NCBI GenBank assembly: GCA_013365365.1
Contig: JABVXU010000154.1
Span: 50,318-114,317, forward strand
DNA: 64,000 nucleotides
Reading direction: 5' to 3'
From: Cruorifilaria tuberocauda
Taxonomy: Eukaryota; Nematoda; Chromadorea; Rhabditida; Onchocercidae
The position numbers were made by a program, and so were the translations under genes. Shown here one piece after another: positions 50,282 to 60,811 of the stretch (position 1 is its first letter; the number at the start of each line of letters is the position of its first letter). The notes beneath the pieces are model-generated. The model saw nothing but the letters and a program-made list of their open reading frames with translations, searched no databases and was not told the DNA's origin.

Positions 50282-51778
50282 TCAGTCAATAACAATAAAC
50301 TTGGAAATTTTTTGTTGTTCCATAAGCAGATCACTTGAACATCCATAAAAGAAATCAACACTAAGACTTGGTGTATCCTGAATAAGCTCGAAATATTGCA
50401 GTAGGCTTTCCTCACGAAGACCATTTGATGTGATGATATCGGCCAGAGCCACTTGCTCAGGTACACCACTTTGTATCCACCTTTCTAATGGAAATTCCTC
50501 TAGCGGTGGTAATAAGGTTATTCGTAAAGTATTCAAGCACTTATCAATTTGTGCGGATATCTTTTCAGCTCGTTTATCAAATTCACGTTGTAACCGGCTA
50601 ATCCGATGTTCCTTCATCGTGATTGCCAAAAGACCTACACGACTTTTCCGAATTTCAGCATCAAGTTCCTGAAAATCAAAATTGAATTGTAACAAATTCA
50701 GCCACCGAGAGGAATTTTCACGTTATTGTAATAATTTCAAATGAATTTTCATTTCTAAAACATTCAAAAAAACTAGATACCATATAAAATTTTCTAAAAT
50801 TTGAAATTTCTATTATCTTCAATTATTGCTTATTAATTAATACTAACTAAATTACTTATTAAATAATACTAACAAAGTTCTTAATCCATACTAGAACATT
50901 CAAAAAAAAAGAAGAGAGGACGAGATTAAGGTTGAAAATGCTGAAATGCTGATCTCTTTACAATGCGTTCATATCTAAATAAAAATTCAAGATTAACCTT
51001 AAATTTTCCAGTATTCGGTAAAAATTCTTTAATTGTTGAGATAAAATTTGCCCTTCTTCGTCCATCACCCTTTGTGGCAATGAGATCTTTCATCAATACC
51101 TGTAATTTTCCGGTAAGAAGATTTCAAAGAGTCAAAGGTTGAAGGAACTTTCGCAACTCAAAACGAAATTCCTCAAAGTTCTAAATATTCTTTGATCCGA
51201 TATTATAGATATATTCTAAAATCATTATTATCATTTCGTCATTTTCAAATTATATTTTCCTCAAATTTATTCCCTTTCTTTTCTTGCTTCTTTTTTCTAC
51301 ATTCTCATATCATATATTCTTTTTTTTTTCCCAAAACTTTTAAAATAAAATAACTTTCAAATTTTCAAATATAATTTTCTAACGATGTAAGCTGCTGCAC
51401 GTTCAATTCGATACGGATTACTACAGTCTCCACTTGTTGATGGATGTTCATACATCGTTAATTGTTTTGCTAAATCTCGAACAATTGAATAATTGCTGTA
51501 TTGTCGATGGCTAATGATATATTTCATGATAAAAAATGCAAATTCAAGATGCATTTCCACGCTAAGCGATGAAGCTAATAATCGAGCAACTTTAACATAG
51601 TTGTGCCTAAGCGTATAACGTAGGATTAATTCATGAAATTCCATCAACCTAAATAAATTATCATATTAATAATGTAAGAGAAGAAGGATAGGTACTTGTT
51701 CGAATAACCATCATCATTATTTAATTACTGTGGATGATAGTTCAGAGGATTTAGGATATCGTTCATTTGTTTTACCAT
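50282..51778 (-). CDS. Unrecognised, mostly helical protein (267 aa from the chosen start)
   Basis: Exons 51819-51729 (coding from the ATG at 51778), 51648-51384, 51099-50998 and 50668-50282, in phase throughout. The protein is largely helical: an N-terminal MVKQMNDILNPL, a tandem-helix-like stretch (MEFHELILRYTLRHNYVKV, then LEFAFFIMKYI), a basic segment (ATKGDGRRRANF), a coiled coil rich in Arg/Lys/Glu (EIRKSRVGLLAITMKEHRIS) and a C-terminus with PLEEFPLERWIQSG. I do not recognise the family. The first exon stays open upstream of the ATG to the TTCAG acceptor at 51820-51822, so the protein may have more upstream sequence, or this acceptor may be a trans-splice site. It lies downstream of VAP on the same strand, 1.6 kb away. 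Confidence 0.65.
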
Positions 51779-51819
51779 TAATTTCAGTCTAACACCTGGT
51801 GCTGGAACTTTTAAGAAAA

Positions 51820-53372
51820 CTGAACCACAAGCTTACCACAAACAATTACAAATACCATTCTTCAGTCACTATTTTCTAGTAACTATTTGGTAAGTTATAG
51901 TTTTCAATACTTAAAAGAGCCTAACCTATCCTGATATCTTATTGAAATTTTTGAAAATTTAATAAAAAACCCTAAACCACAAGAATTGTATCCGTAAGTT
52001 TTAATAAAACAAATGAATTCGCATAAAACTGATTTTGGAAAAAGTCATTTTAAAAAGAATTATTCAAAAAATACTTTAATTATCGGCAGGAAATTGGTTG
52101 AAAGGCCAAATTATTAGCCTAAAAATTATTCTTCAAAAATGATTGTAAATAAAAAAACGAGAGAAAGAAACTATATTTATTCCATACGAAAAAAGAACAC
52201 ACGATATTTGATTAATGAATGGCTAAAGAATATTAACAGTAAGAAAAAAAGAAACAAAAAAAAAATGAGATATTCCATTTTGAAAATTTCAACCATTTCA
52301 AAAAGAAAAATGAAATCTGTTAAGTATATAAATATATGTGACAACAAACTTCACCACCTCTTCACATTATTATCGATGCCATCAATCCTCCCAGAAAAAA
52401 AAATATTGTAATCCTATGCATGAAAAAAAAAAAACATTTCAATTTTCAGCTCTATTTACTATGAATTTCAGTTATGTGAAAATTTCAGAAAAAAAAATCC
52501 AAATTTTAAAATCTTATGGAACTAACTTTCACCCGCATGTTCACGTGATTAAAATACAATTGGAGCTAAGAGGCAAGTAATTGGAATTGATCTTTTGAGA
52601 AACGATCATCGATAGTTTTATTCGATATCTCTCTAACAAAAATGAGTAATTAACAAGAAGGATTTTTACATTCAAACAAAATATGTGCGCATTTGATTTC
52701 GATCAAAGAACTATGACTGAAAAGTCGCACTGTACTTTTGCTGTTTACGTTTCGTGTGAAAAAAAAATTTAACATGATTTCCTGAATAAAGAAGATCGAC
52801 TTCACATTTGCTGCTATTCTAAATATTGATGCCGGCAACTAAAAACTTTAGAATTATTCAACATCGCAAAAGCACTTTTTCTCAACTTCAGATTAAAGGA
52901 GAGGGAGAGAGAGAGACACTTGGGACATACTGAAGTTTCTACAATATAGCAATGAAGTTCAAGTTATTGATAACTGACCAATCACGGAAATAATTTATCC
53001 TAACCATACTCTTCTATTCTATTTTTCCTTTTACATTCAATACTAAAATCCAACATCCACAAAAGCAGAAATAATAATTTTGTAGTTAATATTGCACATC
53101 ATACCCGGCATCATTATTTTCAAGCAGAAAAAGGAAAGCAACAGAAAATGAATGACGGGTTCAGCAAAATTTACTGCGCTTAGATATATTAAGAAGGAGT
53201 AAAAAAGGAAAAATAAAAAATAAAGTTATAACCGGGTAACAAAAAAATCATGATCATTTTTAGTTGAAATCCATTTACATCACGATAACTTCTTAAGTTT
53301 CTCTACTATAGATAATTGTGTTAGCTTGATCATTTTAGCAAAATAGCACTAAATACATTTCATCTCCTCCTC
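51820..53372. other. Spacer between VAP and the unknown minus-strand gene
   Basis: About 1.55 kb, A+T-rich with many A-runs. No exon was convincing. A missing 5' exon of the downstream gene could lie here. Confidence 0.5.
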
Positions 53373-55961
53373 TTAGAACAGTTTGCCAAAAATGAGTCCA
53401 AACATAAGGGCAGCAAATGCAATCAGCACCATCTGAAAATAATATTTTTAATATAAACACATTCAATAACTTAAGAAATTTAATCTAAGGAAAAGGTATA
53501 ATAGCAATGTTAACTGTTTAAGAAATGGCGTCATTAATCAGAATTATGGAAATCATTTGGACTATCAGAGTAATTTAAGTTCTATGCTACATGTTTTTAT
53601 ATGATGGGTGAAATGAAGATCCCGAAGTCAGTTCTAGTCAGTCTAGATGCGTAAAGGATACAGAAGTTTTATGGCACCAAGGAGGAGTAAAAAATGTTGA
53701 ATAACGCTTGCATATACCTTTAACAGAATAACTCACCTGAAGAATTGTGATTCCACCTTCCGATATCTGATTACCCGTGACTTGAGGAAGAGCCTCAAGT
53801 GCAGCAAGCCGAATCTGAAATTAGAAGATATCATAAAAAACTTGTAAGTAGATGGAAACACGAAACCATAAAAGTTTAAGAAAGCGTTGTTTTCGGAAAG
53901 CTGGGTAACCTAATTTTAATCATAAGAAAATATGCATAGAAACTAAATAAAGAAAGTAAATATCGAGGACGAAAAACCTAAAGTTTATTTCGCTAACCTT
54001 AAGGTTATTATTATCCCTTTCCAAACTAGCTTTCGCAGCTTCCACTCTATTCTTCTCGTCAATTATACGACGAACTTCGGCATCCATACTCTGAATTACT
54101 TCAGTATATTTGTGCAGAGGCAAAAAGTATATTTAAAATAAGCAAGATGGTGAGAAACAAAGCCATACTTTTTCATAAATTGAATTAATTAAGTGAAATC
54201 TAATTTTAAAAGAAATACCCCAACGTATCCAGTTTTTGATTCCAATAACACTCGAGGAGGCGTTTTGTCTCCTCCATATTCTGCAGCAGGAGGATGCTCA
54301 AAAATGACTCGCAATTTGGAATCCATAAGTTCGGAAGGTTGTGCATTTTTCCAAATACTATCTGCATTTTTTTAAAAATACTATCTGCTCGTGAAATTAG
54401 ACGAACTAGAATAATGCACTAAACTACTCTTCCCAAAATGCAAACATTCAGCAGAACGGACTCAAAATGAGGTCATATCAGAAACTATCCTAAGTGTTGC
54501 TAAATTCTCCAAATCCATGAAATGAAAGCGCTCATACAATGACTAAAGCATCGATCCTGCGATGAACAGCCATACCTTGGGTTCCGTCTTATTCAGACGA
54601 GGTTGACCAGTCCACCTCAGACGTTAGTCATAAATCTAAATCATTGCGCATTCAACGGAATCGAACTTAAGTCGTCCAACTTCTAATTATCATATGGCCC
54701 ACCATACTAAGCAAAACCGGATACCCTACCTATAAATTGGAATAAAAAGAAAAAAACTTCATGATGAAAAACCATGTTAATTTAAATCTAATCTGTTGAA
54801 AACTTTTAACACACTTATGCATATACCTAAAGAGAGATCTCCCGGTGGTGCATAAACGCTCTGCACCATGAATTTATGTTTTGCATGTTCCATTTCTGCA
54901 TCACTTGATGCGTCAAATGGCTGAAGCATAACTGCTATATTACACATTTCTCCTGGATTGAGAACACCCGAATTCGGACGGACACAGTACTGCTTCGGAG
55001 CTGTTGTCTTCACCTAAATAAATAAACTGAATTCCAAATCAATTTTTTAATTCCAAAAGTTGCAATGTTTCAGAAAATGATGGACTGTTTTCCAATAATT
55101 TCGAAGCAGCGTATTTGATGAAAGAATCAGTCAGGTATATTCATCCATAACAAAAATATGCCATTGATGAATGTACTTGACTGATTCTTTCATCAAAAAG
55201 ATATAGTATGAATTCACTACTCTTACTAAATAGTATTTCATCATAACCATACAAACAAAACAAGAGTATTTCAATGTTTGTTGATATTATGCAACACTAA
55301 TGCAATATACTGGTAGTTAAAATATTTTATATAAGAAAAATTATTACGAATACAACATTTATTATTAATGGATTTCAACAAACAATGTATTCAACAGTTA
55401 TACTATGGAGTTAGAATAATTTCGTATATTTTCGAACAAAGATAGGTTTTACGTACCTTGAAGCAAACCTGACGTTCCGTAGGATTTGTTAGCCTCATCT
55501 GACAAGTTACCACATCATTGAAGGGACCTGGAAAAGCAAAATTAATTAGCACAAACACAAGACTCCTTCGATAAATTCCTCCTTTTTTCCACTTTGCATG
55601 TTCCTATACCAAAGTAACACAGAGTAAAATATGTGGTAGCAGGAAATCAAACAATTACTAAATAGTCTTCATATTATATAATCTTTGTTTGATCTTACAA
55701 AATTTGTGAAAAAAGACATTTCAATGCTATTAGTAATAAACTTACCGATACATATATATTTCATTTTAAAGTCATCAAACTTTTAATGGAAGTTATTGTT
55801 GAGTTAACAGACAGAATAATTGTATATGCAGTCCTCTATATCTACATTACAAAGTATCTCCAAACTATTTTTGATCGATAAGATTAGCAAATAAAAAAAA
55901 AACCTTTAAAGACAAGTTCATGGGAAGGCTCAATTGTGAGCACCTGTGAAGATCTTGACAT
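53373..55961 (-). CDS. vpr-1: Vesicle-associated membrane protein-associated protein (VAP), MSP-domain ER tether
   Basis: Seven exons on the minus strand, in transcript order 55961-55904, 55527-55457, 55013-54827, 54361-54219, 54090-53998, 53814-53737 and 53432-53373. They give 229 residues (human VAPB has 243). VAPs are tail-anchored ER proteins that bind FFAT-motif partners at membrane contact sites; in nematodes and flies the MSP domain can be released as a signal. The MSP domain covers about residues 7-125. Its start [12 protein letters not shown], the binding-face block VCFKVKTTAP and YCVRPNSG with Pro56 (the residue altered in human VAPB disease) line up with human VAPB without gaps; [12 protein letters not shown] follows. 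Then come a linker, a short coiled coil (about 155-185) and a C-terminal membrane anchor of about 18 residues ([18 protein letters not shown]). Start choice follows the family. A GTCAG acceptor lies two bases upstream of the ATG. Confidence 0.95.
54520..54730 (-). mobile_element. Possible tRNA-derived SINE or tRNA pseudogene in a VAP intron
   Basis: On the minus strand, within the third VAP intron, TAGTATGGTGGG (about 54698-54709) resembles a pol III A box. About 43 bases further, GTTCGATTC (54666-54658) matches the B box consensus exactly. The surrounding 200 bp are clearly less A+T-rich than the flanking intron. The cloverleaf is not convincing, so a tRNA-derived element fits better than a working tRNA. 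Ends were not defined and no second copy was found in the window. Confidence 0.35.
55114..55197 (+). ncRNA. Long perfect hairpin, candidate small-RNA precursor
   Basis: Arms 55114-55145 and 55166-55197 pair over 32 consecutive positions around a 20-base loop. Thirty pairs are Watson-Crick. The other two (55134 with 55177, and 55138 with 55173) are G-U wobbles if the plus strand is transcribed, but A-C mismatches on the minus strand. The stem length is close to the roughly 33-bp stem of primary microRNAs. It lies in the second VAP intron, antisense to VAP. A small palindromic repeat (MITE) is the main alternative. Confidence 0.35.
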
Positions 55962-55963
55962 TT

Positions 55964-55968
55964 CTGAC
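55964..55968 (-). promoter_or_regulatory. Candidate trans-splice acceptor of VAP
   Basis: GTCAG immediately followed by AA and the ATG at 55961. This spacing is typical of spliced-leader acceptance in nematodes, though the pyrimidine tract is poor. Confidence 0.35.
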
Positions 55969-58239
55969 TTTTCAGAGAACGAAACTCCTAATCAATTCCC
56001 TGAAAATATTTATGACAAATTCTGAAGCATTCATTCCAAGAAAGACATTAAAGTAATTCTCCAAAGACGTTTTCATGAACTGATAAGAAACAAATTCTAC
56101 AGATAAAAAAGAAAAAGAAAAAAAGAAATAAAGAAGAAGAAATAAAAAATGATTATCTTTCTTTACAATGAACAAATCACGCCAGTTATCCCATATTATA
56201 GAAAAAATTGACTCATATCAAATCCTATAAACTTAAAATATAACTTGAGATGTATTAAACGACTTTCCACTTCAGTAAGAAAATAAAACAAAAATTTAAA
56301 AATCTGAAGACTGTCTCTGTTGACATAACACTACAACAAAATGAAAAAATTTAGAAAATACAATTAACAAGCAATATGACTATAGTTACAAATAGAATTT
56401 GATAAGATTAATATATCTTAATTCTTCTACTATTGTTATTATAATCATTACTCGAATTAATAATAATGAATGTATTTCTGTGACAGAAATGCAAATACAT
56501 TCCTAATATATAAGTCGCAAAAACTCACACTTTTCAAAACTTCTATCTCCCTTTTCTTCAAAGTATGATGACATCTAGACGGTAATTTATGGAGCGAAAG
56601 GAAATTTCTTGCAACTGGAAATATAAGATGCTGTGATGGGAATCTCGTCTTGTACAAAATTTTTCCTTTCCTTTTCGTCACCTCATATAAGCCAACTATT
56701 CCACAATTTTAATATTTACTATAATCAAATGATCTATAAACTAACGCAAACTGATAATACACTTTTTAGCATATTTTAAGCAAAACATGATTATTTTAAA
56801 AAGCTAATTCATCGGAAGTATCTATTTCATGACCGTCACGACACCAATGACTTACGATGCATGAATACTTAATAAAATATCTCGAAGAACACTTTTACAA
56901 TTGCTATCAGCACAACGGTGTCATCTAAAAAATTTGCATAAAGGATGATGAATAAAGCATAGTTGACATTTACCATAGTTACAATACTCTTCATAATATA
57001 CAAAACTTAAATTCCGTTTTCTCCCTTCATCTCTTCTAAAACTGATCAAATAAACATGACCGAGATTATTCCTAAGCCTCAGTACTATGGCTAAGCTCTT
57101 TCATTTTTATCAGCTACTCAATTATTTAATTGACGAAATATAAATACTTACAAAAAGTATTGCGCTTTTCAAAAAAGTTTAAAATAATTCCTTAATATCT
57201 ATGAATTTATAACAAAGACTGATCAATTCAGTATGGCGCACAGTACAAGTCTAAATTAGAATTGAAAACTTCTATTTTTACTATTTTAGTGAAAAATACT
57301 ATTTTTCATTTTTCAAACAATTTCAAATCATTATCTACTAACATTTATGTACTATAAACATTTTAAACAAGTTAAGTATGAAACGATTACAATAAAAACA
57401 ACTGTACCTTTCAAATAATACGAACTTCACTTAGCTTAAATGTAACGTTCAATAATAATTTAACTTAAATACAGTCTATCTAAAGTCTATTTAACATCTT
57501 TCTGTCACTGTCACTATTAATAAGTCTAACTTGTGTAGCAAAAATCCAATTAATTAAACAATTAACGATTTTATAAGTTATTTCAAAAAGAAAAATTATC
57601 TTTAAGAAAATAAAATTTAATTTAAATTTAATTTAACCCATAATTTAATTCAGTTTGATTCAATTCAACTCTGAAATTTCTAAAATACAAATAACAATAA
57701 CATACATTCCATGCATACATTCACACACATATCTATTATATACAAAATAAATTCAAATAAATAATCAATTGAAGTAAACACAAAAATAGTTTCCATATTT
57801 CGGATTAATTTGACAGAGTGTTAGACAAATACTCTGTGATGAAATATTTATGTTTATGAAAAATTTTTTAAATGAAAAAAAAAAAAAACACACACACATG
57901 AAAATCATACGTGGAAAAAATTGAATTCCTAAATCAATAGTTATTCTCTTTCCACGAATACGTTCATGTTCATGCAGTGGAATATGTTCACGCACAAAGA
58001 AAAAAAAACTATCATTGACGTAAGCGTGAAACTTATTTATTACGTAAACTATGCAACTAACTATACGCACGCTTAATGAATTTCCTGACAGGAGAATGAG
58101 AATATTATCGAATAGTTCGTGGTAGGAATCATTCGAGTGTTGTAGCACGTCATTCATTCATTTCATTTTATGCATTCATCTATGTAGCGTGAGAGAGGAA
58201 TAGAGAGGGAGCTGTGTGATTGGATCTGTTTCAATTCTT

Positions 58240-58312
58240 TCTTATTCCTCTCTCTCTCCCTCTCTCTCTCTCTCTCCCTCTATCTCCTCCTCTCTCTCTC
58301 CCTCTCTTTTAT
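58240..58312. repeat. CT-rich tract
   Basis: CTCTCTCC-type runs of about 70 bp. Confidence 0.9.
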
Positions 58313-58580
58313 TACCTTTATCATCAGGTAGATTTTCCGTGGTTTACTACGCGGTAGACGCGGTTCTCTTACCTTTGTTTATTACATTAATAATTTACAT
58401 AATTGTGCATGATGATAGCAGCATATTAAAAATATTACATATATGCATTCATATATATATACTTACACTTACGTGTGATACGCTACGCTACGCATGCATC
58501 TTTATACACGTACGTGTAATACGTTACGCTACGTATCTTTTCTTTCAGTTTAATTGTTTATGATGTATTGCACATTGTAA

Positions 58581-58828
58581 GCATTCATTTATTCACGTAT
58601 CCACGTTGCAAGCATTCATTTATTCACGTATCCACGTTGCAAGCATTCATTTATTCATGTATGCATGTTGCAAGCATTTATTTATTTATGTATGCATGTT
58701 GCAAGCATTTGTTTACTCACGTATCCGCGTTGCAAACCCTCATTCACTTACGTATCCGTGTTGCAAACATCCATTTACTCACGTATCCGCATTGCAAGCA
58801 TTCATTCATTCACGTATAATTTGCAATA
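58581..58828. repeat. Minisatellite, 31-bp unit, eight copies
   Basis: Units start with GCATTCATTTATTCACGTAT and end CCACGTTGCAA, at 58581, 58612, 58643, 58674, 58705, 58736, 58767 and 58798. The first two copies are identical; later ones diverge gradually. Since 31 is not a multiple of three, two overlapping frames stay open, which is an artefact. Confidence 0.95.
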
Positions 58829-60811
58829 AGAGTTGAAATTATTTATGTTAAATTAATTTCGTCATTTCATAGGCGGAAATTAATCATTCAGTGTAATCTA
58901 TGACTGATAATGTAATGAGATCAAATGATCGATATTATTAATAATAAGGTAGTAATTTTATTATTACTTTACATTCAATACTTTATCATTGTAATACTTA
59001 ACAATACTTTACGATTGAATAATACTAAATTGAGGAGAAATACAGAAGAATGCTGATGTGTTGGAATTTTCTTTACTTTCTGTTTTTTATCACAGAATAC
59101 CTTTCGGTGAATGATAATTAATCAAGTAAAGGATATATAGCTTGCAGTATCATCATTTTATTAACTGAAACAAATGAATGATAATTTTTAACTTCAAGTA
59201 TCTATGTTAGATAAGTGCTTATTAATTATTAAATGTACAATCGGAGGATTTGTTAAAGTATACATTCATGATTTTATTTTATCACCATGATTTATAACCA
59301 TGATTTTAACCATGAATCACCATGATTTTAGCATTCTCTATATTATGGAATAACTATAAAATAGTATTTTTTTTTAATAATTATAAAATAGTATTTTTTT
59401 ACAATTATTTCATGATATGGAGAATAATAACTAAGGAATAATTATAAAAAATATTTATAAATCATGGGAAGCTGATGGAGAAAATAGAATCATAAATGTA
59501 TATTTCTGTGATGGATGAATTTAAAAAAAAAAGAGTAATTTTTACAATTTTTTAAAATAATCTCATCTCATAGAATATCATTTAGAATGATATTACGCAA
59601 AATGCTATAAAGTTGTATAGTGTATAAAGTGTAACATTACTGCAATGTAATCTAATCATTAAAAACTTTTTACAATTTTCTGTAAAAAGTTTTTTTAACG
59701 ACTAGTTTTATTGTTCAAGAAATAAAAAATTTCTTATATACTGCATACTCTTTAATAGACATGAAAAATAAATAATTTATATGTTATTTATATTTATATA
59801 TATATATATATAAGGAAATAACTGGAATAAATGATAAGAGATGATGAGAGAAAGAGAGTAACATGAATAAAATATTAGTAAAAGTAATCAATTGAATTCT
59901 AAAATAATGTTTATTCATTAGAAATTATCTATAATTAGGATTTTTTCTCGAAAATTTCATTCTATTGAAAAAATTATCATCTTCATGAGGGATTTTATCA
60001 TTGATGAATAAATTTTTTAAAATTTTAAAATGAAAATTTGAAATTTCATATTTTTAGTTTTCAAAAAAAAATTGCATAATTTGTAATCGATTAAAAGCTT
60101 AAAATGAATCAACCATCTTCTACAAAAGAATATTTTTTTTTATAATCTTCTTCAACGTTGCATGCATCTTTTTCTATCTTAAATGATAGTAACTATTGAT
60201 TCTAATTGATAAATTATTTTTATTTGATCATGATAAAATATTTTTCATAAATTCATCAGGTATCCTATATTGTTATACTGTAACTGTTGTACTCGTTACT
60301 CGTTTTTTTTATTTACAATTTTATAGGAAAATAATTTTACAAGCTTTCAATCAATTCAATTGATTACTTTTACTGATATTTTTATTCATATTATTCTCAA
60401 TGCTTAAAAATGAATTAACATTTAAAATTGCGAATAAGATTGGTTGAAGCTTTAAAATTTCGACTCTTTAATTCTTGTAATTTAAAAAACACACACACAC
60501 TATACGTACATACACATGCACATGCACACATTAATTACGGCTAATTAAATTAATTTAAATTTACTACAAATGTAGAAATTTCCCTTTAAATTTGAGTGCA
60601 TAATCACTTAGATTAGAAATGGTTTATTTCAATTTGATAAAAAGAATTTAATCTAAATTATAAACAATAAAATATAGAAAATTTCATGTGAAAATGCTGT
60701 ATGCAAAAAAAACAAGAGATTTGTAATGAATGTACAGAAGATCACTTGAATGGAAAACTGTAAAATTGAAACTGAGTGATAAAAATTGATTAGTTAATCG
60801 ATCAAGATCAT

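Larger units (their letters stand above)
55969..60811. other. Intergenic region between VAP and the NTF2-like gene
   Basis: About 4.8 kb with no supportable exon. It contains a CT-rich tract, a 31-bp minisatellite, a 14-bp A/T hairpin at about 59661-59694 and a TA run near 59793-59812. Open frames such as the minus-strand one at 57765-58157 lack recognisable features. Confidence 0.55.

Noticed and set aside
57765..58157. Minus-strand 130-codon frame
   Set aside because: F/I/H-rich with no domain, splice support or similarity that I recognise.
58568..58836. Plus-strand frames with a repeating CKHSFIHVS-like peptide; also considered as a CRISPR-like array
   Set aside because: It is a head-to-tail 31-bp minisatellite without unique spacers, and two frames stay open only because 31 is not divisible by three.
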